In this document: piece after piece, positions 40,876 through 48,622 of the stretch | How positions within the stretch are numbered: the stretch's first letter is position 1 | Layout of the letters: each line of letters opens with the position of its first letter | NCBI GenBank assembly: GCA_040219085.1 | Contig: JAVJTC010000020.1 | Coordinates: 124,001-188,000 of the forward strand | Direction: 5' to 3' | DNA: 64,000 nt | Origin: Acidimicrobiales bacterium | Lineage (GTDB): Bacteria; Actinomycetota; Acidimicrobiia; Acidimicrobiales; JAVJTC01 | The notes under the pieces: generated by a model | Told to the model about the DNA's origin: nothing | Databases searched by the model: none | Seen by the model: only the letters and a program-made list of their open reading frames with translations | Position numbers and translations under genes: made by a program

Positions 40876-41985
40876 GTGAAAGCCCTCGTCCTCGCCGGTG
40901 GAGCAGGGACACGGTTGCGGCCCATCACCCACACCTCGGCCAAGCAACTCGTCCCCATCGCCAACAAGCCGATCCTCTTCTACGGGATCGAGGACCTCGT
41001 CGCCGCCGGAATCACCGACATCGGCGTCATCGTCGGTGAGACGGCCGCGGAGATCCGCGCCGCACTCGGCGACGGTTCCGCGTTCGGGGCGACGATGACC
41101 TACATCCCCCAGGACGCGCCGCTCGGACTCGCGCACTGCGTGCTGATCGCGCGTGACTTCCTCGGCGACGACGAGTTCGTCATGTACCTGGGCGACAACA
41201 TGCTCGAGCAGGGCCTCGACGAGTTCGTCGACCAGTTCGTGAGTTCGCGGCGGGCGGCCGACGAGCCGGAGGTCGGATCCGAACCGCGCAGGCCCGTGGC
41301 CCAGATACTCCTCGCCCACGTCGACGATCCCACGGCGTTCGGGGTCGCGGAGATCGGCCCCGGCGGCGATGTGGTGTCGCTGGTCGAGAAGCCCGCCGAT
41401 CCGCCCTCGGACCTCGCTCTCGTCGGGGTGTACATGTTCGACAGCCTCATCCACGACGCGGTCGCCGCCATCGAACCGTCCGAACGCGGGGAACTCGAGA
41501 TCACCGACGCCATCGCATGGCTCGTCGACAACGGGCACCGGGTCGAGCACAGGGTCCTCGAGGGCTGGTGGATCGACACCGGCAAGAAGGACCCCCTGCT
41601 CGAGTGCAACAGGCTCGTTCTCGAGCGAGTGGAACCGGCGATGGCGGGCACGCTCGAAGGGAACTCCCGTCTCGAGGGGCGCGTGGTGATCGAGGAGGGT
41701 GCACGGATCGTGGACTCCATCGTGCGGGGGCCGGCCATCATCGGCCGCAACACCCTCGTGGAGTCCTCGTTCATCGGGCCATTCACCTCGGTCGGCGACG
41801 GCTGCGAGGTCACCGACAGTGAGCTCGACCACTCGGTGGTCCTCGCGAACAGCCGCATCTCGGGCGTCACACGCCTCGTCGACTCGCTCATCGGACGTAA
41901 CGCCGTGGTCGAACGCGGGCCGCGTCGGCCACGAGCCTCGCGCATGATGCTCGGAGACCACAGCGTGGTGGAACTCGAAGGATGA
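40876..41985 (+). CDS. Glucose-1-phosphate thymidylyltransferase, long form
   Basis: A 369-residue protein that should make dTDP-glucose. KALVLAGGAGTRLRPITHTS is the nucleotide loop, YLGDNMLEQGLDEF holds the metal Asp, and WWIDTGKKDPLLECN is typical. The C-terminal third (about 255-369) is a left-handed beta-helix of hexapeptides (GRVVIEEGARIVDSIVRGPA), as in the long StrD-type enzymes instead of short RmlA. GTG 40876 has a TACACT box 8 nt upstream. It begins the operon with RmlC, RmlB and RmlD genes, giving all four steps to dTDP-L-rhamnose. Confidence 0.9.
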   Translation: MKALVLAGGAGTRLRPITHTSAKQLVPIANKPILFYGIEDLVAAGITDIGVIVGETAAEIRAALGDGSAFGATMTYIPQDAPLGLAHCVLIARDFLGDDEFVMYLGDNMLEQGLDEFVDQFVSSRRAADEPEVGSEPRRPVAQILLAHVDDPTAFGVAEIGPGGDVVSLVEKPADPPSDLALVGVYMFDSLIHDAVAAIEPSERGELEITDAIAWLVDNGHRVEHRVLEGWWIDTGKKDPLLECNRLVLERVEPAMAGTLEGNSRLEGRVVIEEGARIVDSIVRGPAIIGRNTLVESSFIGPFTSVGDGCEVTDSELDHSVVLANSRISGVTRLVDSLIGRNAVVERGPRRPRASRMMLGDHSVVELEG

Positions 41986-42046
41986 CGTCTCCGATCGACC
42001 GCCGGAACGTCGACTCGCGCCATGCCGGTCGTGAGGAGCAGCGCCG

Positions 42047-42619
42047 ATGACCGAAGTGAGCCCCGCCGCCGAGATCGAGGGAGTCGTCATCGTCACGCCC
42101 TCCATCCATGGTGACGAACGGGGGGTCTTCGTCGAGACCTACCGGCGTTCGTGGGTGCCGGGAGGCCGCGAGATGATCCAGGCCAACCGTGCGGACCGCA
42201 CGGCGGGTTGTGTCGTGGGCCTGCACTACCACCTCCACCAGGCCGACTACTGGTACGTCCCGTTCGGACGTGCCCGCGTCGTTCTCCACGACCTGCGCGT
42301 GGGCTCGGCCACTGACGGCGCAACGATGTCGTTCGACCTCGGCGAGGATGCCGACGGCACCAACGCCCACCGCGGCGTCTACATCCCGCCCGGTGTCGCC
42401 CACGGGTTCGCATCGCTCACCGACATGACCATCACGTACCTCGTCGACGGCTACTACAACCCCGCCGACGAACTGGGTGTGGCCTGGGACGATCCTCAGA
42501 TCGCAGGGGACTGGGGTGTCGACACGCCGATCCTGTCCGAGCGCGACAGCCGCAACCCCCGCCGCGCCGACATCAGCGCCGATGTGCGACCGCACGCCGG
42601 TCTCCGGACCGGGCCGTGA
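42047..42619 (+). CDS. rmlC: dTDP-4-dehydrorhamnose 3,5-epimerase
   Basis: A 190-residue RmlC-type cupin. HGDERGVFVETYRRSW is the substrate-binding start, GLHYHLHQADYWYVPFGRAR carries the catalytic His, and GVYIPPGVAHGFASLTDMTI lies in the second half. It differs from the first RmlC homologue at 6912, with a longer N-terminus and a C-terminal RNPRR-type tail. It epimerises C3 and C5 of dTDP-4-keto-6-deoxyglucose. Its stop overlaps the GTG of rmlB by 4 nt; it lies 61 nt after the thymidylyltransferase. Confidence 0.87.
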   Translation: MTEVSPAAEIEGVVIVTPSIHGDERGVFVETYRRSWVPGGREMIQANRADRTAGCVVGLHYHLHQADYWYVPFGRARVVLHDLRVGSATDGATMSFDLGEDADGTNAHRGVYIPPGVAHGFASLTDMTITYLVDGYYNPADELGVAWDDPQIAGDWGVDTPILSERDSRNPRRADISADVRPHAGLRTGP

Positions 42620-43575
42620 AGATCCTCGTCACCGGCGGTGCCGGCTTCATCGGGGCGAATTTCGTCCACCATCTGCTCGCGACGAGCGACGACGATGTCA
42701 CGGTCTACGACGCCCTGACCTACGCCGGGAATCCGGCCAACCTCGATCCTGTCCGTGACGACGCCCGGTTCGCGTTCGTCCACGGCGACGTCTGTGACCG
42801 CGATGCGCTGACCGCAGCGATGGACGGCCATGACGCGGTTGTCCACTTCGCCGCGGAATCGCACGTCGACCGCTCCATCGTGTCGCCCGACGAGTTCGTG
42901 CGCACCAACTGTGACGGGACCAACGTCGTGTGTGACGTCGCCCGCACGGTCGGCGTGGAGCGTCTGGTGCACATCTCGACCGACGAGGTCTACGGGTCGA
43001 TCGTCGAGGGTTCCTTCTCCGAGGACGACCCGTTGGGTCCCCGCTCGCCCTATGCCGCGTCCAAGGCGGGGTCGGACCTCATCGCTCTCGCCTACCACAC
43101 GACCCATGACCTCCCCGTCGTGGTGACCCGCTCGTCCAACAACTTCGGGCCGCTGCAGTTCCCCGAGAAGGTCATCCCGCTGTTCGTGACGAACCTCCTC
43201 GACGGGCGCCGGGTTCCCCTCTACGGCGACGGCCTCAACGTGCGTGACTGGTGTCACGTGAGCGACAACTGCGCCGCCGTGGACCTCGTGTTGCGAGGCG
43301 GCGAGATCGGGACCGTCTACAACATCGGTGCCGGCAACGAGATCACGAATCGCGACCTCACCGGGCGGATCCTCGCGTTGTGTGGCGCCGACGGGTCGAT
43401 GATCGAACCCGTCGCCGACCGCCTCGGGCACGATCGTCGGTATTCGGTCACCACCGACCGGATCCGTGCGCTCGGCTGGACCCCGGAGCGCAGTCTCGAC
43501 GAGGCGTTGGCGGAGACCGTCGAGTGGTACCGGGCCAACCGCGCCTGGTGGGAGCCGTTGAAGGCGGCCGGGTGA
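42616..43575 (+). CDS. rmlB: dTDP-glucose 4,6-dehydratase
   Basis: A 319-residue SDR. KILVTGGAGFIGANFVHHLL is the NAD loop; HFAAESHVDRSI and STDEVYGSIVEG are RmlB signatures; the catalytic Tyr and Lys lie in SPYAASKAGSDLIALAYH; and TRSSNNFGPLQFPEKVIPLF and RDWCHVSDNC follow. It forms dTDP-4-keto-6-deoxyglucose. Its GTG overlaps rmlC and its stop overlaps rmlD (GTGA on both sides), so the three are tightly coupled. Confidence 0.94.
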   Translation: MKILVTGGAGFIGANFVHHLLATSDDDVTVYDALTYAGNPANLDPVRDDARFAFVHGDVCDRDALTAAMDGHDAVVHFAAESHVDRSIVSPDEFVRTNCDGTNVVCDVARTVGVERLVHISTDEVYGSIVEGSFSEDDPLGPRSPYAASKAGSDLIALAYHTTHDLPVVVTRSSNNFGPLQFPEKVIPLFVTNLLDGRRVPLYGDGLNVRDWCHVSDNCAAVDLVLRGGEIGTVYNIGAGNEITNRDLTGRILALCGADGSMIEPVADRLGHDRRYSVTTDRIRALGWTPERSLDEALAETVEWYRANRAWWEPLKAAG

Positions 43576-44423
43576 GGGTTATCGTCACCGGCGCCGGTGG
43601 CCAACTGGGCACCGAGGTGGCCGCGGCCTTCGCCCGGCGTTCCCACGACGAGCTCATCGCGCTCTCTCACGGGAGCCTCGACGTCACCGACCGCGACGCG
43701 GTCCTCGGTGTCGTCGGCACCCACCGGCCGGACGCGATCGTGAACTGTGCCGCGTACACCGATGTGGACGGGTGCGAGTCCGACGAGATCGGTGCCTATG
43801 CGCTGAACGCGTGGGCGGTCCGTCACCTCGCCGAAGCCGGGCGACGTTTCGACGCCCATCTGTGCCATGTCTCGACCGACTACGTCTTCTCCGGGGAGAA
43901 GCCGACCCCGTACCACGAGTGGGACCCGACCAGCCCACGGTCCGTCTATGGGGCATCGAAGCTGGCCGGCGAGTTCGAGGCGGGGGCGACCGCCACCGTC
44001 GTGCGCACCGCGTGGCTGTGCGGACCGACCGGCCACAACATCGTGAAGACCATCCTGCGTCTCGCCGCCCGGGACGACTCGCCGCTGCGGTTCGTCGATG
44101 ATCAGGTCGGGAGCCCGACTCATGCGGGTGACCTCGCGGCGACGCTGCGTCGCCTCGTGGTCGACCGTCGGCCGGGCACCTGGCACGTCACCAACGCCGG
44201 GTCGGTGTCGTGGTATGAGGTGGCGCGTCGCGTGCTGGCCGCAGGGGGACACGACCCCGGGCGGGTGCAACCGGTGACCACGGCGGAGCTGCAGCCACCC
44301 CGACCGGCGCCCCGTCCCACCAACTCGGTACTGGAGAACCGCGCGCTCAGATTGGCAGGCCTGGAGGGGCCGGGGGAGTGGGGCGACGCGTTCGACAGAC
44401 TCGTCGCGCAGATCGTCGCCTGA
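43572..44423 (+). CDS. rmlD: dTDP-4-dehydrorhamnose reductase
   Basis: A 283-residue SDR. RVIVTGAGGQLGTEVAAAFA is the cofactor loop, NCAAYTDVDGCESDEIGAYA and STDYVFSGEKPTPYHE are diagnostic for RmlD, and YGASKLAGE holds the catalytic Tyr/Lys. It completes dTDP-L-rhamnose with NAD(P)H. GTG 43572 overlaps the rmlB stop. The gene ends the rml operon, before a 9-bp hairpin shared with the convergent SpoIID gene. Confidence 0.93.
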   Translation: MRVIVTGAGGQLGTEVAAAFARRSHDELIALSHGSLDVTDRDAVLGVVGTHRPDAIVNCAAYTDVDGCESDEIGAYALNAWAVRHLAEAGRRFDAHLCHVSTDYVFSGEKPTPYHEWDPTSPRSVYGASKLAGEFEAGATATVVRTAWLCGPTGHNIVKTILRLAARDDSPLRFVDDQVGSPTHAGDLAATLRRLVVDRRPGTWHVTNAGSVSWYEVARRVLAAGGHDPGRVQPVTTAELQPPRPAPRPTNSVLENRALRLAGLEGPGEWGDAFDRLVAQIVA

Positions 44424-44425
44424 CT

Positions 44426-44452
44426 CGGCCCCGGTCCCGCCTGCCGGGGCCG
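44426..44452. terminator. Bidirectional hairpin between rmlD and the SpoIID gene
   Basis: CGGCCCCGG (44426-44434) and CCGGGGCCG (44444-44452) form a perfect 9-bp stem with a 9-nt loop in the 33 bp between two convergent stops. Confidence 0.62.
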
Positions 44453-44456
44453 CAGA

Positions 44457-46736
44457 TCACAGGCGGATACAGCCGATCCGGCGGCTCGTACCCGACGCCG
44501 TGTCACGGGCCGACACACACGCCTCGGAGCCGTCGGGCACGACGAACGAGAAACCGTGGTTCGAGCCGAGACCGAGCGCCGCGCCGACGTCGGGGCGGGA
44601 TGAACGTGCAGTGGTGTTGCCGACCAGGCGTCCGTCGACGCTGAAGTCCACGACCACCGGGGTCCCCGGTGTGTCGGCGTCGAGCGCCCAGCCGTCGATG
44701 CGGACGCCGTTGGCGACATCGGTCGCCCGGTCGACCCATCCGGTGGGCGCCGAACCCGACGTGTCGACGGTGCGACAGCCGAGCAGCGTGTCTCCCGCGC
44801 TCGTGCCGATGTTCTTGGCGTAGACGCACACCGAGTTCGTACCCGGCCCGGTCGGCGCGAAGAGCGAGAAGCCGTGGTTGGCGCCCAGCCCGGTCGCCGC
44901 GTCGACGTCGGGACGACTCGAGGCGGCCGTGGTCTCCGCTGCGAGCGCTCCGTTCACCCAGACACGTACACGGACGCTCGCGCCGGGATCGTCACCGTCG
45001 GCCGCCCAGCCGGCGAGGTTGACGCCGCCACTGCCGGGGAGGGCCCTGTCGAGCCAACCGACCGGCGGCGCGTCAGCGAAGGCCACGGTCTTGCAGCCCA
45101 GTGACGTGTCCGGCGAGGTCCTGCCGCTGCTCTTCGCCTCTACGCAGACCGTGTGGGTGCCCGGGGGGACCGCGACGCGGGTCGAGAAGCCGTGCCTGCC
45201 GCCGGTGCCGTAGGCGGCGGCGACGTCGGGTCGGTTCGAGCCGGCCGTGACCGAGGTGCGGAACACGCCGTCGACGAAGATCTCGACCTCGACGGGCAGG
45301 TTGGGCGTGTCGGGATCCAGAGCCCAGCCGGCGATGGCGATGTCCGAGCCGGCCCGGCCCGCCCGGTCGAACCATCCGCGCGAGGGGACCGAATCAGGGA
45401 CGGGTGTGGGAGCGGGCGTCGGCGTGGGCCTCGCGACCGGTTGGTTGACGGGGGTTCCGCCGCCCCCGCCGCCGCCGGGCGGGGCCACGGCAGCGCCTTC
45501 GATCGTGAACCACGTCGAGAGAAGGCGGCGGTCGTAGCCACCACCATCGACCCGGATGCCGTCGTTCACGACCGCCATGAACCGGCTGCCGGTGACGGTG
45601 CGGGTCCCCTTGGTTCCGGTGATGGTGATGTTCGCCTTGTCGAGACGGCCGCTGGCGCCGATGTTCCCCGAGACCGAGAATCCGGTCACGGTGCCCACCG
45701 ACGTGTCGCCGTAGCGACCCAACCAGCGGCTCAGGTCCGCCGTCGCGTACGTGCGGGTCCAGGTCGCGTTGGGATCGTCGACCGTGTCGAAGGGGTCCGG
45801 TTTCGCGGGCAGGTAGGGGAACGAGTTCGCGAAGACGTAGCCGGAATCCTCACTGTGACCACCGTGCGACGCCGAGTAGAAGGCCTCGATCACCCCGCCG
45901 CTGTAGGTCACGACGCGTTGGATCGTGCGGTCCACGGCGCCCTTCCAGCGCGGAACCTCCTGGTTGGTTCCCGCGTACGCCTGGTCCTGGACCGAGGAGT
46001 AGAGGTCGAACGGCGAGGTCCACGAGCCCGAGTTGCGTCGGCGTTCGATGGTCGCCATGGCGAACGAGCGACCCGCGATGGCCTGGGCGTCGAGCGCGGC
46101 ATTCGGCCACTCCGGTGGGACCTCGGCCAGCCCGTAGAGGTACTGCTGCATCGTCATTCCGTCGACGATCGTCCACAACTGTCCCGATGCGGTCCAGCGG
46201 ATCGAGAGCTCACCCCACTTGTAGGAGTAGCCGGTGCTCGAGACCTTGACCGGCTGGCCCTGGGAGAACTGGAGGTGGATGTGGTTGGACGAACACGGTC
46301 CGGGGCACACGTTCGCGCCGTTCACGGTGATGGAGTAGGTGCGGCCTGCGGTCACCGCCACCCGGACGCTCGATCCCGGCGGGGCCACGCTGATCGGCAC
46401 GTCGTTGTCGAGGATCGTCAATTGACCCGTCGGCGTGAAGGTCACCGAGTTCGTCGTCGACAGCAGGACCCTGATGTCGCGGGGCATCGTCGACGTCTCG
46501 AGGCGGGTGCCGGGGTAGTACGCCGAGAGGATCTGCTGGGTCGACTGCCCTGCCTCGGCGCGACTGAAGGCACCCCATTGGCTCATACCGACGCCGTGAC
46601 CCCAACCCTTACCGGAGAAGGTGAACGCGTCGTCGGCCGCGCCGGCGTCGCGGAATGCGAACACGGGCGTCGCGAGCATGACGAGGATGAGAGCGACTGC
46701 GACCGCGATCCTCTGGCGGCGGCTGACAGAATCCAT
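44457..46736 (-). CDS. Secreted SpoIID/LytB-domain protein with three C-terminal repeats
   Basis: A 759-residue protein. Residues 1-35 are a signal sequence ([19 protein letters not shown]). Residues 40-400 form a SpoIID/LytB domain: FSGKGWGHGVGMSQWGA, IVDGMTMQQYLYGLAEVPPE, AIAGRSFAMATIERR and FYSASHGGHSEDS, the fold of a peptidoglycan lytic transglycosylase. A Gly/Pro linker follows, then three repeats of about 100 residues starting near 452, 557 and 663, each with GWxDRA, (A)GWAxDxDxPxxPV, SxRPDV, GxxHGFS and VCVxAK. These are likely beta-sandwich wall- or glycan-binding units. I choose ATG 46736, 10 nt after GGAGGA. It may act in wall turnover during polymer attachment. Confidence 0.85.
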   Translation of the reverse strand: MDSVSRRQRIAVAVALILVMLATPVFAFRDAGAADDAFTFSGKGWGHGVGMSQWGAFSRAEAGQSTQQILSAYYPGTRLETSTMPRDIRVLLSTTNSVTFTPTGQLTILDNDVPISVAPPGSSVRVAVTAGRTYSITVNGANVCPGPCSSNHIHLQFSQGQPVKVSSTGYSYKWGELSIRWTASGQLWTIVDGMTMQQYLYGLAEVPPEWPNAALDAQAIAGRSFAMATIERRRNSGSWTSPFDLYSSVQDQAYAGTNQEVPRWKGAVDRTIQRVVTYSGGVIEAFYSASHGGHSEDSGYVFANSFPYLPAKPDPFDTVDDPNATWTRTYATADLSRWLGRYGDTSVGTVTGFSVSGNIGASGRLDKANITITGTKGTRTVTGSRFMAVVNDGIRVDGGGYDRRLLSTWFTIEGAAVAPPGGGGGGGTPVNQPVARPTPTPAPTPVPDSVPSRGWFDRAGRAGSDIAIAGWALDPDTPNLPVEVEIFVDGVFRTSVTAGSNRPDVAAAYGTGGRHGFSTRVAVPPGTHTVCVEAKSSGRTSPDTSLGCKTVAFADAPPVGWLDRALPGSGGVNLAGWAADGDDPGASVRVRVWVNGALAAETTAASSRPDVDAATGLGANHGFSLFAPTGPGTNSVCVYAKNIGTSAGDTLLGCRTVDTSGSAPTGWVDRATDVANGVRIDGWALDADTPGTPVVVDFSVDGRLVGNTTARSSRPDVGAALGLGSNHGFSFVVPDGSEACVSARDTASGTSRRIGCIRL

Positions 46737-46833
46737 CGAGAAGTGATCCTCCGAGCCGCCCGCTCGTACCGTCACGAAGTGTGGCTGCTGTGGCTGCTGT
46801 TTGCAACCACCCTAGGCCCTGTTTCTCGCCCGA

Positions 46834-48486
46834 TCAGGGCGCGCCCGGGATTCGTCGGTCCCGTTGCTCGGCCGCGGTCGCCAGACGTGGGCAGGCGTGC
46901 CAACGCGACAGCTGGGCCGAGAACACCGGGTCGTCGTCGAGGTAGGGCGCCAGGCGGGCCGTGAGCCGGTCGACGTCATGTGGGTGATCGGGGCCACTGC
47001 GGGTGGTGCGTTCGTCGTGTCGCACCGACGCCAGCCCGGTGCAGACGTTGCGCAGGCCGGCCTCGACGACGGCGACACCGAACGCGACGTCGCTGCCCGT
47101 CAGCTCGTACTCCTCGTCGAAGCCGCCGACGGCGTCGAAGGTCGCGGCGGTGACCGCGACGCACGCACCCGTGACCGCCAGAACGTCCCGGGGCCAACCC
47201 ACCGGGCCCACCATCTCGACACCGCGCGGATCGGCACCGCGCAGGAAGTGTTCGCACAGGTCGGCGAGCCCGGCGGCGATCCCCGCCTCGCCGACCCGGT
47301 CGCGTGAGTCGACGATCAGCGGCCCGGCCGCCCCCACCCCGGGGACGGTGAGCCACCCGCAGAGGTCGGCGAGCCAGTCGCCACGTACCGGAAGGGCGTC
47401 GTCGTTGCAGAATACGAGGATCTCGCCGCTGCCGAGCGAGGCGCCGAAGTTGTTGACCGCTGACCAGTTGAAGGGCCGGGTCCACCAGTGCACCGTCGTG
47501 CGGTCTGCGAAGGGTTGTGACGCGTACCAGGCCTCGTTGTCGCCGCTGCGTCCGCCGTTGTCGACGACGACGAGTTCGACCCCGTCGTGGGCCGTGTTGG
47601 CCAGCGCCGGCAGGAGCTGTCCCATGTTCTCGCGGTGGTGGCGGGTCGGCACGACGATCGTGACCGTCGGTCGGGGTGCGGTGTCGGCGAAATCGAGCCT
47701 GAGGCCCTCGCTGCCGGGACGGGCGTCGATGCCGCGGCGGGCGAGGGATTCCGCGACGGCGTCGGCGGGGAGACGGTCGGTGCGTCGGCGCGTGCGTGAC
47801 AGGAACCACGGGAGACGCAGGGTCCGGCCCGGATCCGGATCGACCGCCTCGACGAGTCGCCAGAGGTCCACGTCGGTGATGGTCACGGCGGCGGAAGCCA
47901 CCGGTGATCCCCCCGCAAGCGTCGGCCCGGCCCCGACGGGGTGCCACTGCGAGGTGGCGATCGCCCCGGCACGAACGGCGAAACAGCGGTGCAGGTAGGG
48001 CGCCACGCGGTGGGTGTCCGGCGACCAGCGGGGGCGGACCCGCGGTTCGGTGGGCCCTCCGTCGTCGCCGATCGTCACGTCGTCCCACGACACCAGGTCC
48101 AGCGACGGGTCGGTCGCCGCCAGGAGCGGTACGAGTTCGGGTTCGTGGACATCGCCGGGCGCAGCGAACACCACCAGGTCGTCCGCGGGGAGGTCGGCGG
48201 GATCGAAGCGGGCGTCGGACGTGTCGACCACGTGCACCCCCCGCTTCACACCGGCAGCGGCGAGCTGGGGCCGGTTGCGTGCGATGAAGCGCCGCAGGCG
48301 GCCGTCTTCACTCGTCGGGGTGTCTGCGAGCGCCTCGAGCAGGCCGACGCGCCCCGTCGCCGCGTCGAACATGTTCTTCGCGGCGATGCGACGGCGACTT
48401 CCCGGCGGAAGGAACAGCTTCGCGAACTCTGCCCGTCGTGAATTGGGCGGGATCAGGGCCCGTGTGACGGCGGGGCGCTCGGGCAC
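46834..48486 (-). CDS. Family 2 glycosyltransferase with N-terminal extension
   Basis: A 550-residue protein. The GT-A domain occupies about 274-510: VTIVVPTRHHRENMGQLLPA, LVVVDNGGRSGDN, FNWSAVNNFGASLGSGEILV and FCNDDALPVRGDWL, where DD is the metal site, and VGGFDEEYELTGSDVAFG. Residues 1-270 are an accessory region also seen in rhamnan or O-antigen transferases. It probably adds sugars to an envelope polysaccharide. GTG 48486 has a minus-strand TACAAT box 6 nt upstream. It is divergent from a second, double glycosyltransferase across a 35-bp tandem repeat. Confidence 0.87.
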   Translation of the reverse strand: MPERPAVTRALIPPNSRRAEFAKLFLPPGSRRRIAAKNMFDAATGRVGLLEALADTPTSEDGRLRRFIARNRPQLAAAGVKRGVHVVDTSDARFDPADLPADDLVVFAAPGDVHEPELVPLLAATDPSLDLVSWDDVTIGDDGGPTEPRVRPRWSPDTHRVAPYLHRCFAVRAGAIATSQWHPVGAGPTLAGGSPVASAAVTITDVDLWRLVEAVDPDPGRTLRLPWFLSRTRRRTDRLPADAVAESLARRGIDARPGSEGLRLDFADTAPRPTVTIVVPTRHHRENMGQLLPALANTAHDGVELVVVDNGGRSGDNEAWYASQPFADRTTVHWWTRPFNWSAVNNFGASLGSGEILVFCNDDALPVRGDWLADLCGWLTVPGVGAAGPLIVDSRDRVGEAGIAAGLADLCEHFLRGADPRGVEMVGPVGWPRDVLAVTGACVAVTAATFDAVGGFDEEYELTGSDVAFGVAVVEAGLRNVCTGLASVRHDERTTRSGPDHPHDVDRLTARLAPYLDDDPVFSAQLSRWHACPRLATAAEQRDRRIPGAP

Positions 48487-48492
48487 GCAGCG

Positions 48493-48498
48493 ATTGTA
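48493..48498 (-). promoter_or_regulatory. -10 box TACAAT, leaderless type
   Basis: On the minus strand TACAAT ends 6 nt before GTG 48486, the glycosyltransferase start. It adjoins the tandem repeat at 48504. Confidence 0.5.
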
Positions 48499-48503
48499 GC
48501 GAC

Positions 48504-48573
48504 GGCGTCCGGTGCCAGGGTCCGGTGATCGTCATCTCGGCGTCCGGTGCCAGGGTCCGGTGATCGTCATCTC
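48504..48573 (+). repeat. Perfect 35-bp tandem duplication between divergent glycosyltransferase genes
   Basis: The 35-bp unit at 48504-48538 is repeated exactly at 48539-48573, followed by the first few bases of a third copy. Each unit holds two GTCCGGTG boxes 13 bp apart, so there are four boxes at 48507, 48520, 48542 and 48555. It lies wholly between the divergent start signals and may be an operator or a slippage tract. Confidence 0.85.
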
Positions 48574-48582
48574 GGCGCCGGG

Positions 48583-48588
48583 TAGCCT
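48583..48588 (+). promoter_or_regulatory. -10 box TAGCCT of the double glycosyltransferase gene
   Basis: TAGCCT follows the tandem repeat by 9 bp. A transcript starting near 48595 would carry a GGAG site 7 nt before TTG 48623. Confidence 0.4.
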
Positions 48589-48622
48589 GTGGGCCGACCT
48601 CTCACGGTGTTGGAGATCGACG

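Noticed and set aside
48504-48573. CRISPR or attachment site
   Set aside because: The two 35-bp units are directly adjacent with no spacer, and no integrase or cas gene is near.
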